DNA of 64,000 nt from Monosporascus cannonballus (taxonomy: Eukaryota; Ascomycota; Sordariomycetes; Xylariales), in NCBI GenBank assembly GCA_004154925.1, contig QJNS01000265.1, positions 1 to 64,000 on the forward strand. Reading direction: 5' to 3'. A model generated the notes under the pieces. The model had not been told where the DNA came from, made no database searches, and saw only the letters and a list, made by a program, of their open reading frames with translations. A program made the translations under genes and the position numbers. This document shows, piece after piece, positions 46,055 to 58,286 of the stretch. Position 1 is the stretch's first letter. Each line of letters begins with the position of its first letter.

Positions 46055-49000
46055 TATATTCAAGGTTATAACTTATTACAACTTCCAAGAAACTAGGTAA
46101 AAGCGAAACGTTTCCCAAAAATGCCCTGGCCACAGATAATAAGCTAAAAAAATCTTACAACGAAATAGTTACGAAACAACATAACCGACGAAACCATGGG
46201 CGAACCTATAGCACCAACCTCGTCCGGAACCACTAAGGAAAACTTATAGCACCAATCGTTCGTAAATATACTTCAAAAGCTTAATATATAATAGGAAAAG
46301 TTTGCCAAATTGGTTCTTAGCCGTAACGAAACAATAAGTAACTTACTTAACCGGATAACAAAAATGGAAAAATATTTTTTTTACTAAAACGGAAAGAAAA
46401 AAAGCCTTTATAAAATAGGACCCGCTTCGCCAAAAACTTACGGTAGGCCCACCGCTTAATAATGCGTTCGTAAAAGCGAATTATAAGCCTATAAAATGGC
46501 CTTCGTAAAATAAGAAATAAGAAACATTCCGTTCGTTTTTTGCCATATTCCGTACGAAAATAAAAAAAAATTAGTTAATTTCCGGCTTCCCTATAATAAC
46601 CTGCCTAAATATTGTAATATTTGTATTTACCGAAAAATAATTATAACTTAATTATTAATTCGAAATAAAAAAACCATAAAAAGATTTCGATGTCGATAAC
46701 TTTTTTTTTATATAAAAAAGTAATTCGAAAATAAATAAGCGGTATAATCCGTTAAAAAGTAATTATAACGTATAAAGTAAAATAATAATTAATAATTTTA
46801 AAATTATTTATTGGAATTTAAGTTTAAGTTAACCGAATATAAAGGTTTAACGTAACCCTTAATAGTTAAAATAGTTTTCCTAAACGCCGGTATTAATACG
46901 TAATTTCGTAATGCGTTAATTGCAAAAAAATGCTTTACGATAATTATAACCGTTAAATACGTAAAGTAACAAGGATAATTAATCGTTTAAAAGTTTTACT
47001 TAATTATCATATAGGCAAAAAAATTACGACCTGGTATTCCGGTAAAAGGAACAAAATGGTTAATTAGTAATAATACGTTAACCAAACCAGTAAACCGGCT
47101 TAAATAATAAACGTTTAAGGGGATATATTTATAACGGATATCGCGCAGTTAATTACATTAATCTCCAAGCTTATGGATTAATAACGAGGTGGTTAAAAAA
47201 ACCGATCCGGGGGTAGCTCGGGATAAAGTTCGGATAACCGGCCCTATGCGAAATGGCTTTCCGACAACGAGGTAAAAGCTCGGAAAAAGAAAAAAATAAT
47301 ACTTCCGTTACGCCGCCACGAACTATTCGAGCTGGGAATACCCCAAATATAAACCCGCAAAGCGGCCTCGTCCGGTTGAGACGAAGGTTACGGTAACGAG
47401 CTTACGAAATGCCGTTAACGGGAATAACGATTCGGATAACAAAAATTTAAAAAAATAACCCTTGTTAAAAGTCGCTAGCAGAGAAAAAACGTAATAAAAG
47501 AAAAATTGCAAAGAATTAATAATAAATTAAATGGTATTTTTTTATATTAAACGCCTTAATTAATAATATTATATATATAAACGTCCTAATTAATAATAAG
47601 TATATTTATTATTCTGCATTTAATTAACGGTAAATCCGCCGGTTAAAATTATAACGTATACCTATTATACCCTATCGGGTAAAGCTAACGAAAAATAACA
47701 AACTTATAATAACCGCAATCCGAAAAATTATTTACGTTAACGTAAACTTAGACGGTCGCCTAAAACGAATTTAGGGGTACGTAATTAAAGATTTATTTTA
47801 TCGTTTTATCCTAGGAAACCCTAAATAAAATATAATAATATTATATACGAAACGAAATAACGGTTTATTAATTTCGCGGATAACGTTATTACGCCCATAT
47901 TACGCGAAAAAAGATGGCTTAATAGGGAACCTAAGAACCGCCTAAAGGGGCGGTTATAAAAGTATAAAAAAACCTATTTAGTAACGGTTATAACCTTTAT
48001 AGCGATAACGTAGCAAAACCGCCGTAAAAAAAAGGAATATAATTATTCGTAATTTTTATAAAAAATATTGATAAGGTCCTAAAGGTAAAGCCGTAATTAA
48101 CCTTTAAGGATATAAAAAAACGTTTTTTTAAAAAGGTACGGGAATTCCAAAACCTTTTTGTAAATAACGAAAATTTGTCGTTATTACCTTATTATAATAA
48201 TAATAACGTAATAATAAACCTAAAAATAAATATTTCGGGTTAAAAAATAATTTTATAAAAATCTTTATACGGGATATTAAGGAAAAAATTATTAATCTTA
48301 TGCAAAATATTTATAAATTTATTTAATAAAAATTAAATTCGGGCTAATAGTTTTTCCGTAAGTACTCTGGTATTATTTATAAAGAAATTTAACGGAGGTT
48401 TAGGGTTTTACGTAAATTATAAGAAATTAAATAAGATTACGAAGCAAAACCGTTATCTTTTTCCATTAATAAAGGAAACGTTATAAACCTTATTACAAGC
48501 CCGGTAATTTACGAAACTCGACGTTCGAACGGCCTTTTACCGGTTACATATCCGCTAAGGAAACGAATAAAAAATTACGTTCCGTATATATTTCGGGTTT
48601 TTCGAATAACTGGTATACTTATTCGGCCTTAGCGGTATACCTGCTGCTTTTTAATGTTATATTAATATTATGTTGAAACGTTATCTTAATAATTTTTGCT
48701 CCGCGTATATAAACGATATATTAATATATTTGTCCGGTTTTTGAACCGATTACATAGCTAAAATAAAGCTAGTATTTCGCCGCTTGGCGGAAATAAAATT
48801 AAAGCTGGACCCGGATAAATGTAAATTCGCAATCCAGGAAACAAAATACCTAAAGTTTATTATCGAAATAAAAGTAAACCTAAAAATTAATCTCAAAAAG
48901 ATAGCCGTTATTCGGGAATAAAAAGCCTTTATTAACATAAAAAAGGTTAAAAGTTTTATCGGGTTCGCTAATTTTTACTAAACCTTTATAAAAAACTTAA

Positions 49001-50031
49001 ATGGGGTAACGGTTCCCTTTTTACGACTAACTAAGAAAAAAAACCTCTTTCCGCTGAAAAAATAAAAAGTAATAGGTTTTCGACCGATTTAAAAAAAATT
49101 TATTATAACGTTTATCTTTACGTATTAAGACCTTAAGAAAAAACAGTAATAAAGGTAAATTATTCCGGCTGGGCAGTTAAAAAATATTTATTTTAATTCG
49201 ATTCGTTAAAGCGCCTGTAATTAATTGTATATTTCTTAAAAAAGTTATCGCTAGCTAAATATAATTACGAAATATATAATAAAAAGCTATTAGTTATCGT
49301 TAAAATATTAACGGAATAAAAATTTTTTTTAAGAGTTAACTAGTCCTTTTACGATCCTAATAAATTATACGAACCTCTAATATTTCATAAATACCCGTAA
49401 GCTTATTAAAAGATAGATTTAATAAGCTGGCTTTTTATCCGCCTTTAATTTTATATTTAAATATTACCTTAATAAGTTAATAAACCGACCCGATACCATA
49501 TTTCGCAAGTTACAAAATATACCTTACGGCAAAAAAGATATTAGGTTTAAAAAATAGGTAATCCGGTTAATTAAGGAAAAATAATTATTTAACGAATCGA
49601 CGCAGATTTAAAAGATCCTAATGGCGGTAATTTACCTAAAACGAAATAATAATAAACGACCGATTAAATCTCTCGGTAAAAAAATATTTTTCGAAAAAAA
49701 CCTTTAAGAAATTTAAGATTTAAAAGTTATTAAGGATAAAACCTTAAATATGACATACGCTGCCATAGCCCAGAAATTACGTAATTTCCCCCCAATTATA
49801 AATGCAGTAAAAGTTTTTATAACAAAATACTTTTTCGACCCCAAGGGTTTTTTACAATTCAAAAAACGTATTTAGATCCTTATTTAGGAACCGTTCCGGA
49901 CGTTATTAATTTAAGGGATATACGATTTCCATATTACCGGCCACCTAAAAAAAGACGTTATGTTAGCAATATTAATCTATAATTATTACTAGCCGGGATA
50001 AGCTTAGGATATACGCCGCTTTTGCCGTAAT

Positions 50032-50439
50032 TGTTACAACTCAAGCCAGCTGGGCCTGCAGAAACGGTCCAGCCAAGATCACAAAGCTACGCTAGTTCAG
50101 GGTTACGTAATCAGTGCTCAGCGGGTCTTAACTGAGCACAACTGAGTACGACTGAGCAGCATTAAGCAATTGCTCAGCAAAGCTCTGCTGAACAAAGATA
50201 AACAGTAATAAAGGAATGCAGATATATACGCTTATTACCTCCATAGTTTAAATAGTACTAGCTTATAACATTTATCAATACTAATCGTTTACTATATAAT
50301 ATCGTTATCCAAGGTACTTTTTGTATTACGAAACGTAATACGTTATTATATTTATTGTTCAGATTCCTACGATACTTCTGCTAACATAAATCCGTCAACT
50401 TAAAATTTAATAATTAGTTAAATTGCATAGGTCGTTATA
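50032..50439 (+). repeat. E6 5' LTR (U3 type d)
   Basis: Starts TGTTACAACTCAAGCC, ends CGTTATA. The U3 has GGGTTACGTAATC and then repeated CTGAGCA/GCTCAG palindromic words, unlike types a, b and e. TATATA near 50223. Confidence 0.9.
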
Positions 50440-50454
50440 CGTTGTAAGCTTTTG
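50440..50454 (+). promoter_or_regulatory. Self-primer binding site of E6 (Tf1-like)
   Basis: GTTGTAAGCT (50441-50450), one base after the LTR, pairs with AGCTTATAAC (50260-50269) in the LTR, 9 Watson-Crick pairs plus one G-U. That segment lies where transcription should begin, some 35-40 nt past the TATATA box. Self-priming by the transcript's own 5' end is established for the Tf1/sushi group. Confidence 0.6.
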
Positions 50455-53400
50455 TTTAATAATACCGTCAGATTCTGAGCAATATTTAATACTGTTAAAA
50501 TGTCGACCAGCGTTTAGAAAACCTTTACTTAACAGCTTTAGGCTCGAATTCGGAAACTGGAAAGAAAAGTTCGATAACTTAGGGCTATATTACCTGCTTA
50601 ACCTTTTTTCGCCCGCATAAAACCTAAAAAGCCATAGCCCTATGATAAAAATGGTAACCTTTAAATTTTCCTAATTTAGGTACGAATTTATTTTCGCTTC
50701 CTAAATCTTAATAATCCAGCGGATATAATCCTAGTAATAAAAGTATGTTTAACAGAACATACGGCTAATTAATTTAAGCCCATTATAAGAAATTTTCTGA
50801 ATATAAAAAAGTCGGATAAAAAGGACTTTATTAATAAGACTTTTTTATTTTATACCAATTTCGAGGATAAAATACGCGATAATTTCGATAATCTAAATAA
50901 AAAACGATTTACGGCCCAATAATTCCTATATTTCCGACAAAAATGATATATATATAAATATGCCGTAACTTTTAAAAGTTTTGCAGTTAAGACCGGATAA
51001 AAAGATAATAAAACCGACGTCCTTATCGACATATTTTATAAAGGGCTAAAAGATAATATAAAAAATAAGATAATTCGAATTAAACGACCAGTTGCCCTAA
51101 ACCGGTATATTACAAAGGCAATCAAAATTAACAATTAACAATTTGAAAAACGATAGAAGAAAAAAGGATAATATGCCTTACGTTCGGAATATAATAAGTT
51201 TAACTAGAGGAAAAAACAAAATACATCCCTTACTTTCATGGAACGGCGCCAGGACTTATGGAATTCGGCGTTACCCACAGACAAAATTGGAGCCAGATTA
51301 AGTGCTTTAATTATGGCAAAATGGAACATAAGGCCTATAAATGCAAAAAGCCCAAAAAGCTATAACAGGATAACTGGACCCCTATACCGGAAGGACAGTC
51401 CAGGAATAATCAAGGAAATAACAGCAAGGCCATTAACATAATTTAAGCCAAATACATAGTAGGCCTACGGGAAAAAGTCCAATAGGGACCATTATGACAA
51501 GAAATTCGACAAGAAATACGAAAAGCCAGAAAGTTAGCTTAATAAATATCGCGAGCACAACAAAAAGCATTATAAGCATAATTACGCAAATACCAAAACT
51601 GGATAAAAGAAATCTGACCCGGAACACCTAATTAATATAGTAAAATGCACGCTATATATTGTTGACGACGAAAATATTCCGATTACGAAAAATGGAGAAT
51701 AATATATTTATATACGACTTACTTATATATATTATATGGGATTCGATTTTTTAAACCGTACCGGGCATAATAAAAATAATAAGTAATGGTATCGATATTT
51801 TCGAACTATAACCCCAGGCGATATCCAATAATTAGCCAAGGCCGAAAACTAGCCCGAAAAAAAGCAATGCCCGCAGGAAAACCCTTTTTGTTATTATAAA
51901 TAGTACAATTGCCAAATAAAAAAAGAGTTGATCCAGCGTACGGTAAAAAAGCATTATCAAAAAGTTATTACGGACCTTTATTTTCAATTAGCATTTACTG
52001 CGGATCTCCAGAAAAAAAAGTTATTAAGGAAGAAATACGTTAATTTACGGGAGATTTTTAAAACGATAACCAGGATGACGTACAATGGGATGTAATCGTA
52101 AATATAAGAAAATAATTTACTTAATAAGAAAAGGAATTATAAAAAAACTAGAAATAACTAATATAGTTTAAAGAAACAATATGCCGATAACAATAATAAA
52201 TATAATAACTTAATACGTTAAACGAAAAAACATAAGTAAAGCTCGATAAATTCGAATAAGAATTAAAAGAAAAAGATTACCTGTAAAAAAGCCGTAAAAT
52301 GACGAAACCCAGAGAAATTAAAGGGAATTCTTAAGAAAAGCTTTAAATGCGACGATAAAAAACGTTAACAACCTTATTATTTTAGAAATACGAATCGGAA
52401 CGTACTGGTATACTGCAATGGTGGATTACGAAGCTTTGAGCGGAAATTCTATTACACCGGATATAGTTAATAAATTTAAACTGTTATGAAAATATAAATT
52501 AAAACCTTATATAACGACGAATGCCGAAAGTTAGGAATTCGCTTACGATAACGGAAAAATTATACGCGAAATTAATTATTTTAAGATTTTTGTTAAAGGA
52601 CGATATTAAACGGTTAATTTTAATATTGTTTTATTCGGAAATTACGATATAATCTTAAGATTACCATGGATACGCCAATACGGAATTTTAATTAACGGAG
52701 GAATTGGCCAGGTAAAATTCGTTTTATTTTTTATTAATAAATAAAAAAAAACTTAAGATCTTAATATTCGATCGATAATAGCGACGAATATAAGCATAAG
52801 GATACGATAGATACCTTATTACCTAAAGGAACAAAATATAAAAAAAAAACAGGTATTAAAAAAGAATACGACGTATCGTTATTATTATTAAAGCGAAATT
52901 AAAATAATTGAATAACGATCTGGAATAGCAAAAATAATAACCTAAGGAATTAGAAAATTTGGTTAATATATTACCGCAATATTACAGATACGAATAGCTT
53001 TTCAGGAAAACACTCGATACAAAATTACTAAAACATAGCGAATAAAATTACGAAATAATTTTTAAGAAAAAATCTTTAATAAAGTTTTATCTTATCTATA
53101 ACTTAAGTAAAAATAAGTTACGCATTTTTAAAAAATACTTGGAAAATCGGTTACAGAAAAAATAGATTCGATTTTCGAAATTATTAGCAAAATACCTTAT
53201 TTTTTTGTACTTAAAAGAAATAAAAAATTATGACTTATAATTAATTACAGGCAACTAAATAACATTATTATTACAAATCGAATATTATTATTTTTGATTA
53301 CGGAAATAAAAAACCGATTTTACGGAGCCAAACAGTTTATAGCATTTAATCTCAGAAATAAATATAACCTTATTAGGATTAAAAAAGGATACGAATAAAA

Positions 53401-55794
53401 AATAGCTTTTAAGACGAAATACGGATTATTTAAGTATTTGGTTATATTAATGAAACTTACAAACGTATTAATAACCTTTTAACGAATAATTAATTACGTA
53501 TTACGAGAATACTTCGATGTTTTTGTTATTTATTACTTTAATAATATTTTTATCTTTTCCGAGACAAAAACAACATATACAAAATACGCTTATAAGGTTT
53601 CTTAAATTTATAGAACGTAAGGTTATTTATTAACGCAAAAAAAAATTAATTTTATACATAGGAAATAAAATATCTGGGATATATTATGACCCTAAAATAT
53701 ATTAAAATGGACCCTAAAAAGATCGCTGCAGTTACAGAATGGCAGACGCCAACGATAGTTAAAAAAGTAAATGTATTTTTTGGATTCGTTAATTACTACA
53801 AGAAGTTTATTCGAAATTTTAGTAAAATAATTATATTCCTAATAAATTTTACGAAAAAAAAAGAAATTTAAATAAACGTTAAATACGGAAAAAGCATTTC
53901 AAGATATTAAGGATACGATTATTAGCAAACTAGTATTAATTATATACAATTTAAATTATTTCGTTAAATTAAAAACCGATATTTCAAATTACGTTTTAGG
54001 CATAATGATCGGATAGTAAAATAATTTAGACAAATTATACCTTATTATATTTTTTTCATATAAGTTAAAAAAACCGAACTTAATTACGGTATTTCAAATA
54101 AGAAATTTATGGCTATTATTATGGTATTTCGGAAGTTCAGGTATTTCCTAAAGGAAAGCTTGTACCAAGTTAAGGTTTATATAAATTATCAAAATTTTAC
54201 CCGATTTACCACGACTGGGGAGTTTATAGGATAATAATTAAGATACGTAAAAAAATTGGCAAACTTCGACTTCGTTATTATCTATAAAAAGGGATTAGAA
54301 AACGGCAAAACAAATGTTTTAAGCAAATAATTAGACCTCGAAAAAAATTAGTTAAAATTAATTATACGATTTTCGATATTATTATAAAATAATATTTACG
54401 CTTACGATAAATTGCGATAATTCGGGTAATACCTTTCGATATGCATTAAAAGATTTAATAGTACAACAATAATTTCCTAAAAAACCAAAAAATAAATAAG
54501 ATATAAGTTCCAGAAAAATACTAATAGGATTTAGTACGAAAAATATACGAATATTAATTATATAAATATTTAAGGATTTACAAAACTCTAAAGCAACTTT
54601 ACCGCATATATTCTTTTTCTAAAATAAAATTAACATTACAGAAAATCATACGGCAATACGATATTTGCGCTAAAGCAAAAACTCGACGACATAAGCTATA
54701 TGGAAAACTATAACTATTACCAGTCGCAGAGCGGTTATGGTATTTAGTTATATTTGACTTTATTACTAAACTTCCTATTTTAAAAAATCTAATTATAAAA
54801 ATATATTACGATAGCATTTTCGTAATTATCGACCGATTTACGAAATTTGCCTATTTCTTACCATATTACGAGAATATAAACGCAGAATATCTAACATATA
54901 TTTTTTTTAAATATATTTTCAACATATGCGGATTACTAATGGAAATTATATCAGATAAAGGATTAATATTCGTATCTAAGTTTTGGCAAGGCCTTATGGT
55001 ACAAATCGGCCTAAACCACAAGTTATCCAACGTATTTAGACCATTGACGGATAAATAGACAAAACGGATAAATTAAACCTTAAAAACTTACTTACGATAT
55101 TATATTAATTACGAACAAAATAACTAGGTTAAAAAACTGCTAATCGCATAATTAACTTATAATACCAGTTACCAAAAAAGCATTAAAATAATATTTACGA
55201 ACGTAAACTTTGGTTTTATTCCAGAAATTTACAAAGAAGTACGTAACGACGGTTTAATTAATATCAAAATAATCCTTACGTTAGAATAATTATGATAGTT
55301 ATATTGAGAAATAAAAACACAACTGGAATTCGTACGGAACTAAATAAGCAAGTATTATAACCAGAAAAGATTAAAGGGACCAACTTTCGAAAAGGGGGAA
55401 ATAGTTTTCCTCGTTACAAAAAATATTCAGATAAAAAGACTTAATAAAAAACTCGATTTCAAATATATCGGTCCACACAAAATCGCTAAGAAAATCTTAA
55501 AAAATAATTACCAATTGGAATTTTTATTAAAAGTTAAATTCCATTCAATTTTTTATGTTTCCTTATTTAAGTTAACAGTAAATATAATTAAGGTATATAC
55601 GGCATAAAATAACGTAGAAGTAAAAAACGAATAAATATATAAAATGGAAAAAATATTCGATATACAAAAACAAAACGGACTTATCTAATACCTAATTAAG
55701 TGGAAAAAACACCCGGATTCTGAAAATACCTGGAAACCCGCTAAGAACCTTATTGGCGCCTAACGCCTGTTAAAAAATTTTTACCAATAATAAC

Positions 55795-56349
55795 GGGCGC
55801 GTCCTAATTAATAGCCGACCAGTCGGTAGCCGGAATATCGGGCTAATCGGCCGTAATATGTGCTAACGTAATAGCCGTAATAATAGCTTCTAATTGTTTT
55901 TGTTCCTAACGCTTCCATTCCTCTAGCTTTTTTAGCGATTGCAATTTTTGCTGTACCATTTTAATACCTTTCGAACGAAAAAACGCTTTTTATTTTCGAA
56001 AACCGATTAACCGCGCAATAGCTTCGTTCATTTCTTATTAATAGCGTTTTTGCAATTCCAAGAAACGCTTTTCCGCAAGTACTTCCTTACGTTTTAGACG
56101 TTAATTTTCGGTACGAATATTTTTTAAGAAGGATAAGGGAATACCGTTATTATCGCATGGATAGTTATGTTTGATATACGCCTTGTATTTAGAAACATTT
56201 TCCATTATTTCGCATTTCCAGCCTTTGGAAAAATATAAGGAATACGGCATAACTTCAAAACTAAAATCGTCAAAGATAAAAAGCAGATTTTGACGTCGCG
56301 TAATGAACGAAAAAACCTGACAACGCTTTTTAATAACGCGGGCTAACAT
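55795..56349 (-). pseudogene. Conserved antisense ORF of E6 (best readable copy)
   Basis: Opposite strand to gag-pol. The ATG at 56349 opens an 82-codon uninterrupted stretch (to 56101); the frame then continues to about 55795 with only four or five stops, all TAA/TAG. Ordered blocks: FSFEVMPYSLYF, YKAYIKHNYPCDN, FLKNIRTEN, RLKRKEVLAEKRFLELQKRY, EAIARLIGFRK, KGIKMVQQKLQSLKKLEEW. The Lys/Glu/Leu-rich middle suggests a coiled coil. No cysteine or catalytic signature recognised. Starting next to the 3' LTR, it could be driven from that LTR or from a bidirectional promoter. Homologous frames occur in E1, E2, E5 and E7. Confidence 0.62.
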
Positions 56350-56418
56350 CTTAAGGAAAAAAGGCTTATCAAAAAAAAAGAAAAATCTTCAGGGCAAGAT
56401 TTGAGGAAAAGAAGATTA

Positions 56419-56826
56419 TGTTATAACTTAAGTCAGCTGGGCCTGCAGAAACGGTTTAGCCAAGATCATAAAGTTACGTTAATTCAGGGTCACGTAATTA
56501 ATGCTTAGCGGGTCTTAATTAAGTATGACTAAGCACGATTAAGCAATATTAAGTAATTGCTTAACAAGGCTTTGCTAAGCAGAGATAAGCAGTAATAAAG
56601 GAATTAGGATATATACGCTTATTACCCCCATAGTTTAGATAGTATTAATTTGCAACATTTATTAAAACTAATCGTTTGCTATATAATATCGTTACTCAAG
56701 GTACCCTTGGTATTACGAGACGTAATACGTTACTGTATCTATTGCTCAGATTCCCACGATACTCCTGCTAACATAAACCCGTCGACTTAAGGTTTAATAG
56801 TTGGTTAAACCGCATAGCTCGTCACA
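56419..56826 (+). repeat. E6 3' LTR (U3 type d)
   Basis: Starts TGTTATAACTTAAGTCAGC, ends GCTCGTCACA, 408 bp like its partner. Differences from the 5' LTR are mainly C/T transitions. Confidence 0.9.
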
Positions 56827-58096
56827 GTAATTACGACATATATAGCAGATCGTACGTATAAAAGGAAACAAAAAAAACTTATTACGGCCCTTACCTATTT
56901 TAAACTGATTTTATTCAGATTTTTCGGTAAATTTTATAGTCGACCTACCGGCAAGGCAAAAAGGGAACCCCCGCTTTTTTATGGTATTCCACGATCGCTT
57001 AACGAAAATAGTTATTTTGGAACCAATATCTAATATAAACGCGGAAACGTACGTTTAACGCTTTATCACCTATAATTAAAAATATTACGGCTTCCCTAAA
57101 AAATTAATATCCGATAAGAGAAATAACTGGACGAACAAATTTTGGACCCACTTATGCAACCTAGTAGGTATATAACAGCAGCTTAATACATCCTTCCACC
57201 TCTAAACGGACGGAATTACGAAAAAGGTTAACCAAGAAATTTTCGCGTACCTCCGTTATTTCATAAACTACGCATAATATGACTGGGTCGAACTTTTACC
57301 GGCAGCATAGCTGGCCCTTAACGGCAAGAACTTTTCGTTAAGGGTAAACCCTTTCTTCTTAACCTACGGATATGATATAAAGCCCATTAACGAGGTACCG
57401 GTAACCCCCTAACCAACCCCCGAAGCGGAAAAGGTTATTAATTTCGTCAGAAAATTACGAAAAGGTACGGAATTCGCATAAGTTATTATGGCGTCGGTCC
57501 AGGCCCGGATAAAACAATTAGCTAACGCCTTTAGAAAATAAGTACCGCGTTTCGAGATAAAGGACTTAATATAATTAAACTTAAAAAACGTAATTATCCT
57601 GCAGTTATTCAAAAAGTTATCTTAAATATATGCTAAATATAGGGTTACCGTAATTACGCCGCATAATACCGTAAAGATAAACGTACGGTCGGGAATATAC
57701 CCGAAATTCGACGTGGACCTCCTAAAGCCAGTAGCAAAAAACCTGTTACCTAGTTAAATCCTGGATAATAGCCGGCCGTTACCGATATTATCGGAGAAAG
57801 GGAGAAAAGAATATATAATAAAACGCATATTAAGGGCCGAAAATAGGCGCGTGGGCCGCGGTCGCCGAAAAGAGCTGTTCGTAAAGTAGACAGGTTACGC
57901 CGAACCGGTATAGGAGTTACGTAGCAGCTTCGAAGATATAGTTGCCCTTAATAATTTCGAAAGGTTATTCGGAAACGGAAACGGGGTCGGCGAAAACGTA
58001 AGGGTACGAACAAGGACAAGAAGAAAAAGGTATAAGCAAAGCCGCTATTGCCTTGCCGCAGCCTTATCATTCCCTAAGGGCGAAAAAAAAAGGTGA

Positions 58097-58286
58097 TGTT
58101 ACAGGCTAAAGCTTATAGAGCAGCTCGGGCTTACGGAGCAAGCTTCTTAGCCCGAGCTCACCCATATGTATATAGGGAGCAGCCACCTCGCTGGTGGCTA
58201 ATTGTTTCTCCCCTTCCCTCCTCACCTTGAATATAAACCTTTGTTGGGCCGTGCCTCCGTTCAACCTACGCATTATGCCCGTCACA
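58097..58286 (+). repeat. H 3' LTR
   Basis: Starts TGTTACAGGCTAAAGC, ends GCCCGTCACA, 190 bp. Right flank TCTAA lies in E7 gag. Nearly identical to 45881-46054 over the shared 174 bp. Confidence 0.88.

Larger units (their letters stand above)
50032..56826 (+). mobile_element. E6: complete Ty3/gypsy chromovirus, target duplication GTAAT
   Basis: 6,795 bp, with 408-bp LTRs at both ends and GTAAT at 50027-50031 and 56827-56831. Inside: primer site; gag from ATG 50500; knuckle near 51300-51345; protease near 52415 (VDYEALSGN); RT 53100-53870 with an open stretch at 53686-53871 (DPKKIAAVTEWQTP, GFVNYYKKFIRNFSK); integrase near 54780-55050 (IDRFTKFAYFLPYYEN); chromodomain 55630-55770 (EKIFDIQKQN, HPDSENTWKPAKNL). 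An antisense ORF follows. RIP stops block every frame. It inserted in the H integrase zinc-finger region, so it is younger than H. Confidence 0.93.
45881..58286 (+). mobile_element. H: second Ty3/gypsy chromovirus family with short LTRs, split by E6
   Basis: LTRs at 45881-46054 (first about 15 bp missing) and 58097-58286. Gag region about 46100-47450; a protease region cannot be placed with confidence. RT at about 48340-49150 (VLFIKKFNGGLGF, KITKQNRYLFPL, YINDIL near 48700), then RNase H. Integrase is cut at 50031 by E6 and resumes at 56827 (VNQEIFAYLRYF, NYA-YDW). A chromodomain of a different type lies at 57800-57980 (IIKRILRAENRR, KELFVK-TGYAEP, SSFEDIVALN). Heavily RIPed inside, while both LTRs are nearly clean and differ at only about six sites. 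Confidence 0.8.

Noticed and set aside
45881..58286. H plus E6 as one very large retrotransposon
   Set aside because: E6 has its own LTR pair and a perfect GTAAT duplication, and the H integrase continues across it; it is a nested insertion.
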